Shown: in pieces, positions 1 to 7,440 of the stretch
How the letters are laid out: every line of letters begins with the position of its first letter
Numbering within the stretch: position 1 is the first letter of the stretch
Source: Paenibacillus endophyticus
GTDB lineage: Bacteria > Bacillota > Bacilli > Paenibacillales > Paenibacillaceae
Length of the DNA: 64,000 nt
Assembly: GCF_014192395.1 (NCBI RefSeq)
Contig: NZ_JACHXW010000026.1
Span: 46,498-110,497 of the forward strand
Reading direction: 5' to 3'
The notes under the pieces: model-generated
Database searches by the model: none
Seen by the model: the letters and a program-made list of their open reading frames with translations, nothing else
Told to the model about the DNA's origin: nothing
Position numbers and translations under genes: made by a program

Positions 1-269
1 TCAGAAAGTTGAATATTGCGAAAGGCACCGTTTCGAATGAGACTATCGTACAAGCCAGCATTATTGAAAAGGGCTCTTGCCGCAGTATAATTGCGAATTA
101 GAAAGAAATGGGTGCGAGATGCCCCATGGAACGGTACAATCTAAGTGGTCTTTTCGTATCCCGATCATGGATTAGGCTTAAAGCGGGAATGACCGAGAAC
201 GACCGACAGGCAGCCGGCTTCTCGCCAGCTGCCTGTCGTCGTGCTATTACGGTTCCGGCGGCGAGGCGC
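1..269. other. Left edge, no confident gene
   Basis: One plus-strand frame is open from base 3 to a TAG at 99-101, about 32 codons. It could be the tail of a gene that starts outside the window, but it resembles no family I know. The rest holds the hairpin described at 204-238 and nothing else I can support. Confidence 0.3.
204..238 (-). terminator. Hairpin downstream of the alpha/beta hydrolase
   Basis: Perfect inverted repeat CGACAGGCAGC / GCTGCCTGTCG with a 13-nt loop, about 30 bp past the stop codon of the minus-strand hydrolase. There is no clear U-run on either side, so it may act as an mRNA 3'-end stabiliser or a weak terminator. Confidence 0.5.
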
Positions 270-1070
270 TCATTGCGGCGCAGTCCCGACGAACTCCTGC
301 ATCAGCTGATTGAACTTGTCGCGTTCGTCGTAGAACGAGCCGTGGCCGCTGTACATGAACGGCACGAGCCGCGAATGGGTAATTTTTCGATGCATCTCCT
401 CCGCCTGGCTGAACGGAATGACCTTGTCATGAATGCCATGCACGATCAGCGTCGGCACCTGGATGCGAGACAGGTCCGCATTCAAATCAAAGTCCCGTAG
501 CATGACGATGATCGCTGCCGTCGACCAGCCGGCGGCTTGCATGCCCATCTGATTGAACCAGTCCGAGAATGGCTTTGTAATGTACCGGAAGAAGAAAATG
601 TTCGTCACGCCGAGCATCATGTTCGCCCGGTCGTTCAACGTTTGCTTCAGCAAATCTGCGGCCGTCTCCTTGGTGAAGCCGCGCGGCGCCGCCGCATCGA
701 TCAGTACGAGCTGGGATACGCCGCCGCCATTGTACCGCACGATGTATTTGATCGCAATCGCGCCTCCGGTCGAATGTCCGGCGAGCACGAAATCTTTCAA
801 CTGCAGTGTATCGACGACGGCGCGGATATCGTCCGCAAGCCGCTCTAAATTATAGCCGTCGTAGGGTCGGTCTGACTTGCCGAAGCCACGCCAGTCGATG
901 CCAATGCAGCGGTAGCCCATACCCGGCAGCACGTCGTACTGATATTCGAACTGGTCATGGCTGAGCGGCCAGCCATGAAGAAACACGATCGTCTTGCTTC
1001 CTGCCGGGTTGATATCCTCTACATAGAGATTTACCCCCGGCTCTACTGTTACATAGTATCCCACCGTCAT
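270..1070 (-). CDS. Alpha/beta-fold hydrolase (266 aa)
   Basis: Cytoplasmic alpha/beta-hydrolase of the haloperoxidase/esterase-like type. The oxyanion-hole segment HGWPLS lies near residue 32. The nucleophile elbow GHSTGG puts the catalytic Ser at about residue 100, the acid is Asp215 in GIHDKVIPF, and His243 in YSGHGSF completes the triad. Length and motif order fit the family, and there is no signal peptide. The GHSTGG elbow is close to non-heme chloroperoxidase-like esterases, but the natural substrate cannot be read from sequence. It is transcribed alone on the minus strand, with a hairpin after the stop codon. The ATG lies at the end of an otherwise open upstream region and no stronger start is visible. 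Confidence 0.85.
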   Translation of the reverse strand: MTVGYYVTVEPGVNLYVEDINPAGSKTIVFLHGWPLSHDQFEYQYDVLPGMGYRCIGIDWRGFGKSDRPYDGYNLERLADDIRAVVDTLQLKDFVLAGHSTGGAIAIKYIVRYNGGGVSQLVLIDAAAPRGFTKETAADLLKQTLNDRANMMLGVTNIFFFRYITKPFSDWFNQMGMQAAGWSTAAIIVMLRDFDLNADLSRIQVPTLIVHGIHDKVIPFSQAEEMHRKITHSRLVPFMYSGHGSFYDERDKFNQLMQEFVGTAPQ

Positions 1071-1118
1071 TGCCTCCGCGAATCAAAATCCTATCCCGAT
1101 AAGATACGCGCTCAGCGC

Positions 1119-1481
1119 CTAAACGTGAATGTGACCGTCGTGTCGAAACGGTAGGATGCTTTTATCTATTTCGACGAGACGCACGCTCTTGCTCCGTTGT
1201 CTCTTGAAACCTCCCACACCTACTAAAAAATAGCTGAAGAAGTGGTCCACTGCTTTCGCAACCGTTGTCAGCAGCAAATAAAGTATTAGACTGGATGGCT
1301 TATTCCACACGGCTTTTCGAATTGTACTATCGTCAGACTTCACAACATATGTGTTAAACTGAGACTGGAAATCGAAACAGCGACAGCCAAGGACGAGAAA
1401 ATAAAGTCCTAGATGGCCAAACCACCAAACCAATACCGGAAGCGGGAGCTTCGCGAACGGATAAATGTGCAATCCAAACAT
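1119..1481 (-). CDS. Doubtful small membrane protein (120 aa)
   Basis: I do not recognise this ORF. Its translation has a hydrophobic, tryptophan-rich stretch at about residues 10-33 and another at about 64-92, so it could be a small membrane protein. There is no Shine-Dalgarno sequence before the ATG and no recognisable domain. It could equally be a chance open frame or the remains of a decayed gene. Listed only because nothing else explains this interval. Confidence 0.22.
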   Translation of the reverse strand: MFGLHIYPFAKLPLPVLVWWFGHLGLYFLVLGCRCFDFQSQFNTYVVKSDDSTIRKAVWNKPSSLILYLLLTTVAKAVDHFFSYFLVGVGGFKRQRSKSVRLVEIDKSILPFRHDGHIHV

Positions 1482-1500
1482 GATAATTAATGGTTTATGA

Positions 1501-1532
1501 AGACGAGCGCTTTTTACGGCTCGTCTCTTTTT
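1501..1532 (+). terminator. Terminator-like hairpin
   Basis: Stem AGACGAGC / GCTCGTCT with a 10-nt loop followed by CTTTTT on the plus strand. It insulates the following transporter operon from upstream plus-strand transcription. No intact plus-strand gene precedes it, so it may be left from a lost gene. Confidence 0.55.
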
Positions 1533-1569
1533 ACGTTATAGGGTGAGGCTAGGCTGGATATCTATCATG

Positions 1570-1617
1570 GTCAAAAAAGTACCAATGGAAAGTCATACCT
1601 CTCATCTATGAATCCAA
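1570..1617 (+). promoter_or_regulatory. 48-bp conserved regulatory element, copy 1
   Basis: Starts with GTCAAAAAAGTACC and continues through GAAAGTCA and TCTATGA. It matches 7283-7330 without gaps at 40 of 48 positions and sits 63 bp before the start codon of the solute-binding protein. Its internal partial repeat (GTCAAAAAAG / GAAAGTC) suits an AraC/YesN-type activator site, but that assignment is inference. Confidence 0.6.
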
Positions 1618-1680
1618 TCTGGCTTCGCAGATAATAAAGTAAGCAAATGAATGATATTAACATTCGGAAGGTGATGAAAG

Positions 1681-3300
1681 GTGAAAAAAACTTTAATCTC
1701 AGTACTAGCCGGGCTAAGCATATTGACTGCAGCCTGCTCGGGGAATGGCACTTCGACAGAATCGAACGTGCCGGCAGCAAATGTCGATCCGACGCAGGAG
1801 ACAGAATCCAACGAGACGCAGAAACTCAGCCTGCGATTTATGATTCCGGTCGGCCCTGCATTTGCCAATTCCACATTTCCGGCAGCCGACAAGGACTTCG
1901 TTAAACAAACCATCGAAGAAAAATTCAACGTGGATCTGAAGCTGGATTATATGGTGGTCGGCGAGGATTACAAGAATAAGATGAACGTGCAGCTGGCAGG
2001 CGGGGATATACCGGATATCTTCATCGGTGACGGTGCCGCTTCGCAAAAGTATGCGACCGACGGACTGCTGGCCGACTTGACGACATATTTGAACGAAGAA
2101 ACGATGCCGAATTATTTCAAGTGGGTCAAACAGCAAGAGTTGGACTCGTACCAATTGGAAGGGACGGGCTTTAACCGGGGAATCCTCCCCTTCATGCGTA
2201 ATCAGTTCCCGGCATGGTACGTGCGCAAGGACTGGTTAGACAAACTGAATTTGGAGGTCCCGGCATCCTATGACGAGATGCTCGAGGCCATGCGTCAATT
2301 CACCAATAACGATCCTGACGGAAATAACAAGAAGGATACGTACGGGTTCTCGACATCAGGCAACGGAGCCAGCATTCCTCTGGAATTCCCGCAATGGCTG
2401 GCGAACGGTTTTGTGGCTGACTTCCAAATCGCCAATGGATCGTTTGTGGACAATCGGACCGACCTAGGCGTTCAGAAGGTGATCGAGGATATTATCGCCA
2501 TAAGCAACGAAGGCATCCTTGATCCGGACTGGTTCTTGAGTAAAACTCCGGGACATCTGGATAAAGCGGCACAAGGCAAAATCGGCATGTTCTTTAGCGG
2601 AGATCAGAATGCTGCATTAGAAGGTGTCCCTAACAGCATTCAAGCGCGTACGAAGGCAATTAATCCCGAAGCGGACTGGCAGCCTTTTAATCCGTTCCCG
2701 GACAAACCAGCGATCTGGAAATACGGAGTCCCCGAAGCCTCCATTATGGTCGGCAAATCCGTAGCGGAGCAAAAACCGGAGAACGTGATTCGATCGTTCG
2801 AGATCCTGAACTGGCTGACCGGCGAGGAAGGGTATCTGCTGACTCATTACGGCCAAGAGGGCAAACACTACACGAAAAACGGCAATTCGATCACGCTCAT
2901 CCCGGAGGCGTACGATGCCGATATCGCCAACGCGGGCAATTGGCTTGGCATCTATCGTTTCTTTACGCCGGAAGAGCCATCCGTGCTCGGATATGAAGTG
3001 ATCGACCCGCGCATATCCCCGCGCGACCAGGCTATCGCGAAGACAGTGGCCTCGTTCCCGAAACATGACGCGCTTCCGCCGATCACGCTTGCCCCGCCAG
3101 AGGGTATGAACATCGGCGACCTTCGCAAGGAAATGAACAAGCTGCACATCAAGATGATCTTTGAAGATAAAAGTGCCGCAAAATGGCCAGCGTACCGCGA
3201 GGAATTAATGACCACCTTTAAAGGAAGAGATATCTTCCAAGGGTATACCGACCAAATCAACGCGGCGCTCAAAGATAATAAATTAAGCGAATTCAAATAA
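1681..3300 (+). CDS. Extracellular solute-binding lipoprotein, LplA/YtcQ type (539 aa)
   Basis: Substrate-capture lipoprotein of a carbohydrate ABC importer, tethered outside the membrane. The N-terminus is a lipoprotein signal peptide ending in ILTAAC, with a Ser/Thr/Asn-rich linker after the cysteine. The length of about 540 residues is typical of the large oligosaccharide-binding group (LplA, YtcQ) rather than the 420-residue MsmE/UgpB group. The start is GTG with GGAAGG nine bases upstream; an ATG seven bases earlier is out of frame. It heads an operon with two permeases at 3378 and 4328. No ATPase gene is nearby, as is usual where a shared MsmX-type ATPase serves many importers. The neighbouring heparinase-like enzyme and the shared upstream element suggest it binds oligosaccharides released from an acidic polysaccharide. 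Confidence 0.88.
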   Translation: MKKTLISVLAGLSILTAACSGNGTSTESNVPAANVDPTQETESNETQKLSLRFMIPVGPAFANSTFPAADKDFVKQTIEEKFNVDLKLDYMVVGEDYKNKMNVQLAGGDIPDIFIGDGAASQKYATDGLLADLTTYLNEETMPNYFKWVKQQELDSYQLEGTGFNRGILPFMRNQFPAWYVRKDWLDKLNLEVPASYDEMLEAMRQFTNNDPDGNNKKDTYGFSTSGNGASIPLEFPQWLANGFVADFQIANGSFVDNRTDLGVQKVIEDIIAISNEGILDPDWFLSKTPGHLDKAAQGKIGMFFSGDQNAALEGVPNSIQARTKAINPEADWQPFNPFPDKPAIWKYGVPEASIMVGKSVAEQKPENVIRSFEILNWLTGEEGYLLTHYGQEGKHYTKNGNSITLIPEAYDADIANAGNWLGIYRFFTPEEPSVLGYEVIDPRISPRDQAIAKTVASFPKHDALPPITLAPPEGMNIGDLRKEMNKLHIKMIFEDKSAAKWPAYREELMTTFKGRDIFQGYTDQINAALKDNKLSEFK

Positions 3301-3308
3301 GGACAACC

Positions 3309-3340
3309 GAAGAAAACCCTGGTGGCACAGGGTTTTCTTC
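3309..3340 (+). terminator. Intercistronic hairpin between binding protein and permease
   Basis: Perfect 13-bp stem GAAGAAAACCCTG / CAGGGTTTTCTTC with a 6-nt loop, directly after the binding-protein stop codon and before the permease. Partial termination or 3'-end protection here would keep binding protein in excess over permease. Comparable hairpins occur beside the other two binding-protein genes of this window. Confidence 0.7.
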
Positions 3341-3377
3341 CTATCGGCAGCCAGACTGGCGGCAAGGAGGAAACAGG

Positions 3378-4334
3378 ATGAACAAAACAATTGTGAGCGA
3401 GCCAATGAACACTGCTAAACCTATGGAATACCGAAAGTCGCTTCGGAGATTGTACCGGAGCAAATGGATGATGATCATGATGATTCCCGGACTGCTCTAT
3501 TATTTATTGTTTCACTATGTTCCCATGGCGGGCATCCTGATCGCCTTTCAAGATTACAACCTTTTGAAGGGCATAGGGGGAAGCCCATGGGTAGGATTGG
3601 ATAATTTCCGAATTATCTTTCAATCCCCCGATTTTCCTCTTATTATGAAAAATACGTTGGTTATTAGCGTCTATCGGATCGTGTTTAATATGCTTCCGGA
3701 TGTGATGTTGGCGCTTATGCTGAACGAAATTCGTTCGCAATGGTTTAAGCGGGTCGTGCAGACGATTACCTACGGCCCTCATTTTTTATCTTGGATAATC
3801 GTGTATGGAATCGTTTTTTCCTTATTCGCGCCAGGCTCGGGATTGTTTACGACGTTCGTGCGAGACATGGGGTGGGGTGAGCTGAATCTGCTGACCGACG
3901 CCGACTATTTCCGTCCACTCTTGATCGGCTCCGATTTATGGAAAAACGTAGGATTCGGCGCCATTATCTATTTGGCCGCTCTTGCCGGCATTAATCAGGA
4001 GCTGTACGAGGCCGCTGTAGTGGACGGAGCGGGAAGATGGCGACAGATGTGGCATATTACGCTGCCCGGCATCCGCTCTGTCTTCGTGCTCCTGCTTATT
4101 CTAAGGCTTGGCAGCATTCTCGACGCGGGTTTCGATCAGGTTTATATTTTCCTGAATGCCAGGGTATATGATGTCGGCGACATTATCGACACGTGGGTGT
4201 TCCGGCAAGGTCTCGAACAGCTGAATTTCAGCATCGCCGCCGCAACCGGGGTATTCAAATCGGTGATCGGTTTAGTCTTTATTCTAAGCGCAAACAAACT
4301 GGCCAAGAAGGTTGGAGGTTCAGGCATATGGTAA
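3378..4334 (+). CDS. Sugar ABC transporter permease, LplB/YteP type (318 aa)
   Basis: First integral-membrane subunit of the importer. It shows about six hydrophobic segments, the N-terminal FHYVPMAGILIAFQDY signature of the LplB group, and the cytoplasmic EAA loop EAAVVDGAGRWRQMW that contacts the ATPase. Its N-terminus carries a basic cytoplasmic tail before the first helix near residue 33. The start follows AAGGAGG. Its stop codon overlaps the start of the second permease within ATGGTAA, so the two are translationally coupled. Confidence 0.9.
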   Translation: MNKTIVSEPMNTAKPMEYRKSLRRLYRSKWMMIMMIPGLLYYLLFHYVPMAGILIAFQDYNLLKGIGGSPWVGLDNFRIIFQSPDFPLIMKNTLVISVYRIVFNMLPDVMLALMLNEIRSQWFKRVVQTITYGPHFLSWIIVYGIVFSLFAPGSGLFTTFVRDMGWGELNLLTDADYFRPLLIGSDLWKNVGFGAIIYLAALAGINQELYEAAVVDGAGRWRQMWHITLPGIRSVFVLLLILRLGSILDAGFDQVYIFLNARVYDVGDIIDTWVFRQGLEQLNFSIAAATGVFKSVIGLVFILSANKLAKKVGGSGIW

Positions 4335-5200
4335 CCAAATCAGACCGACTCGTCGACGCCCTGATCTATATCGTTTTGGCTCTGTTCGCGTTATCGACGT
4401 TATTTCCGCTCTATTTCGTATTCGTAATGTCGGTAACGCCTTATACCGAGGTGCTTCGCAACGGTGGCTTTGTTCTTTGGCCAAGTTCCTTTACCTTTCA
4501 AGCTTACAAAGAAATATTCGCGAGCAGCCGCATACCAGATGCCTTGCAAATTACCGTTTTCATCACGGTTGTAGGCACTTTTTTGAATCTGCTCGTCACC
4601 TCGCTGCTTGCCTATCCGCTGTCGAAGAAATCGACGCCATGGCGCAACGGGATTTTGCTCGCGATCGTTTTCACCTTGCTGTTTAATGGAGGACTGATAC
4701 CGACCTACCTGGTCGTCAGGGAGCTTGGCCTGTACAACACGATCTGGGCCTTGTTTGTGCCGGGAATGGTATCCACCTTTAACTTCCTGATTATGAAAAC
4801 GTATTTCGAGAGTCTGCCCCAGGAGGTTGAAGAAGCGGCGCGTGTCGACGGCTGCGGCGATATCGCGACACTTGTGCGAATTGTGCTCCCGCTCTCGGCT
4901 CCCATTATGGCAACCGTCGGCCTATTCTATGGAATCGGTCATTGGAACGAATATTTTAAAGGAATTATGTACGTGACGGAAAGGAATCTTGCACCAATCC
5001 AGGTCGTCCTGCGCAACATGATTCAGACGCCGAGTATAAGCCAAGAGCTGGCGGTCAACTCGACGAATCTGGCAATGCTGCCTCCGGAGACAATCAAGAT
5101 GGCGACGGTCGCCGTCGCCATTCTGCCAATCGTGCTTGTTTATCCTTTTCTGCAAAAGTATTTCATCAAAGGTGTCATGATCGGTGCGGTTAAGGGATAG
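4328..5200 (+). CDS. Sugar ABC transporter permease, LplC/YtcP type (290 aa)
   Basis: Second permease subunit, pairing with the product of 3378. It has six predicted membrane segments, the EAA loop EEAARVDGCGDIATL, and the family C-terminus ending QKYFIKGVMIGAVKG. The frame is open further upstream, but the ATG at 4328 is chosen because it overlaps the preceding stop codon and gives the family's usual N-terminus; AAGGTTGGAGG precedes it. The next gene is the YesM-type kinase, about 120 bp downstream. Confidence 0.9.
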   Translation: MVTKSDRLVDALIYIVLALFALSTLFPLYFVFVMSVTPYTEVLRNGGFVLWPSSFTFQAYKEIFASSRIPDALQITVFITVVGTFLNLLVTSLLAYPLSKKSTPWRNGILLAIVFTLLFNGGLIPTYLVVRELGLYNTIWALFVPGMVSTFNFLIMKTYFESLPQEVEEAARVDGCGDIATLVRIVLPLSAPIMATVGLFYGIGHWNEYFKGIMYVTERNLAPIQVVLRNMIQTPSISQELAVNSTNLAMLPPETIKMATVAVAILPIVLVYPFLQKYFIKGVMIGAVKG

Positions 5201-5321
5201 AAGAGCGGCAGGCGGGAGCTTTTTTGGCAGCAGCACCCATTATTCCAATTCTATGTTAAGATAGGCACATTACATAGGATTAAAAGCCCTATGAACCGTT
5301 CTAACCGGAGGTGTTTCAAGA

Positions 5322-7178
5322 TTGCCCGCCATTCTCCGCAAAATAACGAGTGCCTATAAACGATCCGTTCAAATTCGTTTAACGAGCTACTTTCTGATCA
5401 TCCTCGTCCCACTTGTTGCTGTCAGCATCTTTGCCAGCCTCCGCTCCGAACAGATCCTGGAGCGAAAGGTGAATGAACAAACCAGAATCGCTTTATCATC
5501 AGCCATGGAAGCAATCGATATGACAATGAATAACATCGAAAATATGTCCATGGCATTGGCAACGGATACGAATCTGAATGAGCTGCTGAGCCGTGAAAAT
5601 TCTCACTTGACGGCTGATATGACAATGGATTTTAACAAAGTGCTTAACCAGCTTTCCAATATGAATTCGGTCAACAATTATTTAACGCAATTTTCTATTT
5701 TTCATGCCTATTCCGAAACTGTTCTCTCCTCCAGATACGGGGGGAGAAGAATGGATGGGCTGCGGAACCAACCCTGGTATGACGAATTGCTGAATTCCGG
5801 TGGTAAACGACTACTCTTAATTCCGCGCGCGGACGAATTCGATTCCTATCAACAATTGGACCAAACCTTTCAGCCCGGATACGTGACGTTGATGCTGGCG
5901 ATGGATCCGTTCAAGCCTGATGTCCGTAAACATGTATTAATGATTACGCTTTCGTCCAGCCATCTTCAGAAACATCTTGATACACTTGTGCACGCCAATA
6001 ACGCGAGCGTTTATCTAATGAACTCAGATAACCGCTTGATTGCGGGAACAAACCCCGATGTAACGCCACCGCAATGGACAACGGGATCTGACTATACGGT
6101 GAATCGCCAATCGGGGCAGAGCGGCGATCCTGAAATGCTGGTGCGTTACCGATCCGCAGTGTCAGGCTGGACGATTATGATGGTGAAACCAGCTTCTGCG
6201 ATGTATGCCGAGATCAACCAATTACGGACATTTATGTACGTTATCATCAGCATGAGCTTTCTATTGTCACTCGTTATCTCTTGGGTCGTCTACCAAGGCA
6301 TTGCTTCGCCTCTACGCACGCTTGCATACGGCATGAAGCAGGTGCGAATCGGTCAATTGAATACGAATCTGCCGCATAGGCGGGAGGACGAGTTCGGCTA
6401 TTTAATGCAGTCATTTAACGAAATGGCATTGGAGCAAAAACATTTGATTAAAAACAATTATGAGCAGCAGCTGCTGCGGCTGAATGCCGAGCTACGCGTC
6501 ATGCAGTCGCAGATTAATCCGCATTTTCTGTATAATACGCTGGATTCCATTTATAGCATGGCGGAAAATTACGAAGCGGAAGAGATCACGGAGATGGTTC
6601 TGAATCTATCAAAATTTTTCAGATTAAGCCTTAGCAAAGGACAAGACGAGTTTACGGTTGCAGAAACGATCGAGCATCTTCAGTATTATCTGACCGTCCA
6701 GCGCATACGGTTCATCGACAAGCTGTCCGTGTCTGTTCAAATAGACGAAGCCAGCAAGTCGTGTCTCGTTTTAAAGCTGCTGCTTCAGCCAATTGTAGAG
6801 AATGCCATTCTGCATGGTTTGGAGCAAAAGAAAAAGGATGGCCATGTCAAAATCGACTGCCGCGTGGAGCAGGGAAAGCTGCGCCTGGAGGTTTCCGATA
6901 ACGGAAAAGGCATCAGCTTGGAGAGGCTTGGCTATATTAGGGATGAGCTCTCCAGGCTCTCGCTTCATGCGGACAAGGTTTGGGAGCATGAAATACGCAG
7001 ACATGATTTATACGGATTATGGAACGTGAAAGCAAGACTTAAGCTGTATTACGGTGACCCTGCCGAATTGACCATTGATAGTATCGAGAACGAAGGAACG
7101 ACCGTCGTATTATGGATCCCCATTGGGGGTGCCTATGAATCCCGTGATCGTGGAAGACGAGCTTCGGCTGCTGAATAA
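5322..7178 (+). CDS. YesM-type sensor histidine kinase (618 aa)
   Basis: Membrane sensor kinase of the LytS/YesM class (His_kinase plus HATPase_c). Order: cytoplasmic N-terminus, membrane helix at about 21-40, extracellular sensing region to about 300, second helix at about 303-323, HAMP-like linker, phospho-acceptor motif INPHFLYNTL with His401, then an ATPase domain with N-box PIVENAILHG near residue 490 and G-box DNGKGIS. The start is TTG, eight bases after GGAGGTG. It follows the transporter and presumably senses extracellular sugar. Its C-terminus overlaps the start of a response-regulator remnant (7135-7218), so its partner must now come from elsewhere or be lost. The tail RDRGRRASAAE may be altered, because the overlap is unusually long. 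Confidence 0.88.
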   Translation: MPAILRKITSAYKRSVQIRLTSYFLIILVPLVAVSIFASLRSEQILERKVNEQTRIALSSAMEAIDMTMNNIENMSMALATDTNLNELLSRENSHLTADMTMDFNKVLNQLSNMNSVNNYLTQFSIFHAYSETVLSSRYGGRRMDGLRNQPWYDELLNSGGKRLLLIPRADEFDSYQQLDQTFQPGYVTLMLAMDPFKPDVRKHVLMITLSSSHLQKHLDTLVHANNASVYLMNSDNRLIAGTNPDVTPPQWTTGSDYTVNRQSGQSGDPEMLVRYRSAVSGWTIMMVKPASAMYAEINQLRTFMYVIISMSFLLSLVISWVVYQGIASPLRTLAYGMKQVRIGQLNTNLPHRREDEFGYLMQSFNEMALEQKHLIKNNYEQQLLRLNAELRVMQSQINPHFLYNTLDSIYSMAENYEAEEITEMVLNLSKFFRLSLSKGQDEFTVAETIEHLQYYLTVQRIRFIDKLSVSVQIDEASKSCLVLKLLLQPIVENAILHGLEQKKKDGHVKIDCRVEQGKLRLEVSDNGKGISLERLGYIRDELSRLSLHADKVWEHEIRRHDLYGLWNVKARLKLYYGDPAELTIDSIENEGTTVVLWIPIGGAYESRDRGRRASAAE

Positions 7179-7218
7179 CCTCGCGTGCCGCGTCAAAAAC
7201 AACCGAAATCGTTCTTAA
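7135..7218 (+). pseudogene. Truncated YesN-type response regulator remnant
   Basis: ATG at 7135 opens a 27-codon frame beginning MNPVIVEDELRLLNNL, which matches the first beta-strand and acidic pocket (VIVEDE) of receiver domains such as YesN. The frame stops at 7218 and a strong terminator starts three bases later. The position directly after the kinase is where yesN genes sit. What remains is the first ~20 codons joined to the original terminator, as an internal deletion of about 1.5 kb would leave. The assignment rests on one short motif plus context. Confidence 0.6.
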
Positions 7219-7221
7219 TTA

Positions 7222-7261
7222 AAAAGGATCCAGCAGCAATCGATGCTGCTGGATCCTTTTT
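7222..7261 (+). terminator. Strong rho-independent terminator
   Basis: 17-bp perfect stem AAAAGGATCCAGCAGCA / TGCTGCTGGATCCTTTT with a 5-nt loop, ending in a T-run. It ends the transporter-kinase transcript. Confidence 0.85.
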
Positions 7262-7282
7262 ATGCTGTCGTCCGCAGCGATT

Positions 7283-7330
7283 GTCAAAAAAGTACCGATT
7301 GAAAGTCAAATCCCTCCTCTATGATTCAAA
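7283..7330 (+). promoter_or_regulatory. 48-bp conserved regulatory element, copy 2
   Basis: Second copy of the element at 1570-1617, with the 14-base opening GTCAAAAAAGTACC identical and 40 of 48 positions matching overall. It lies just after the upstream terminator and 110 bp before the SLH-lyase start codon, so it is probably part of that gene's promoter region. The binding protein is unknown. Confidence 0.6.
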
Positions 7331-7440
7331 GGAGTATAGGTTAATAATGGATACCAATAGAGAGATGGAGTTTGCAAGATATCATCGGCTACGGGTCTAA
7401 TGATAGGCCAATATATAATTAGGAAGAAAGGTGTGAAGGA

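Larger units (their letters stand above)
1071..1680. other. Intergenic region upstream of the first transporter operon
   Basis: Holds a doubtful minus-strand ORF (1119-1481), a terminator-like hairpin (1501-1532) and the conserved 48-bp element (1570-1617). Apart from these I see no gene. Confidence 0.5.
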
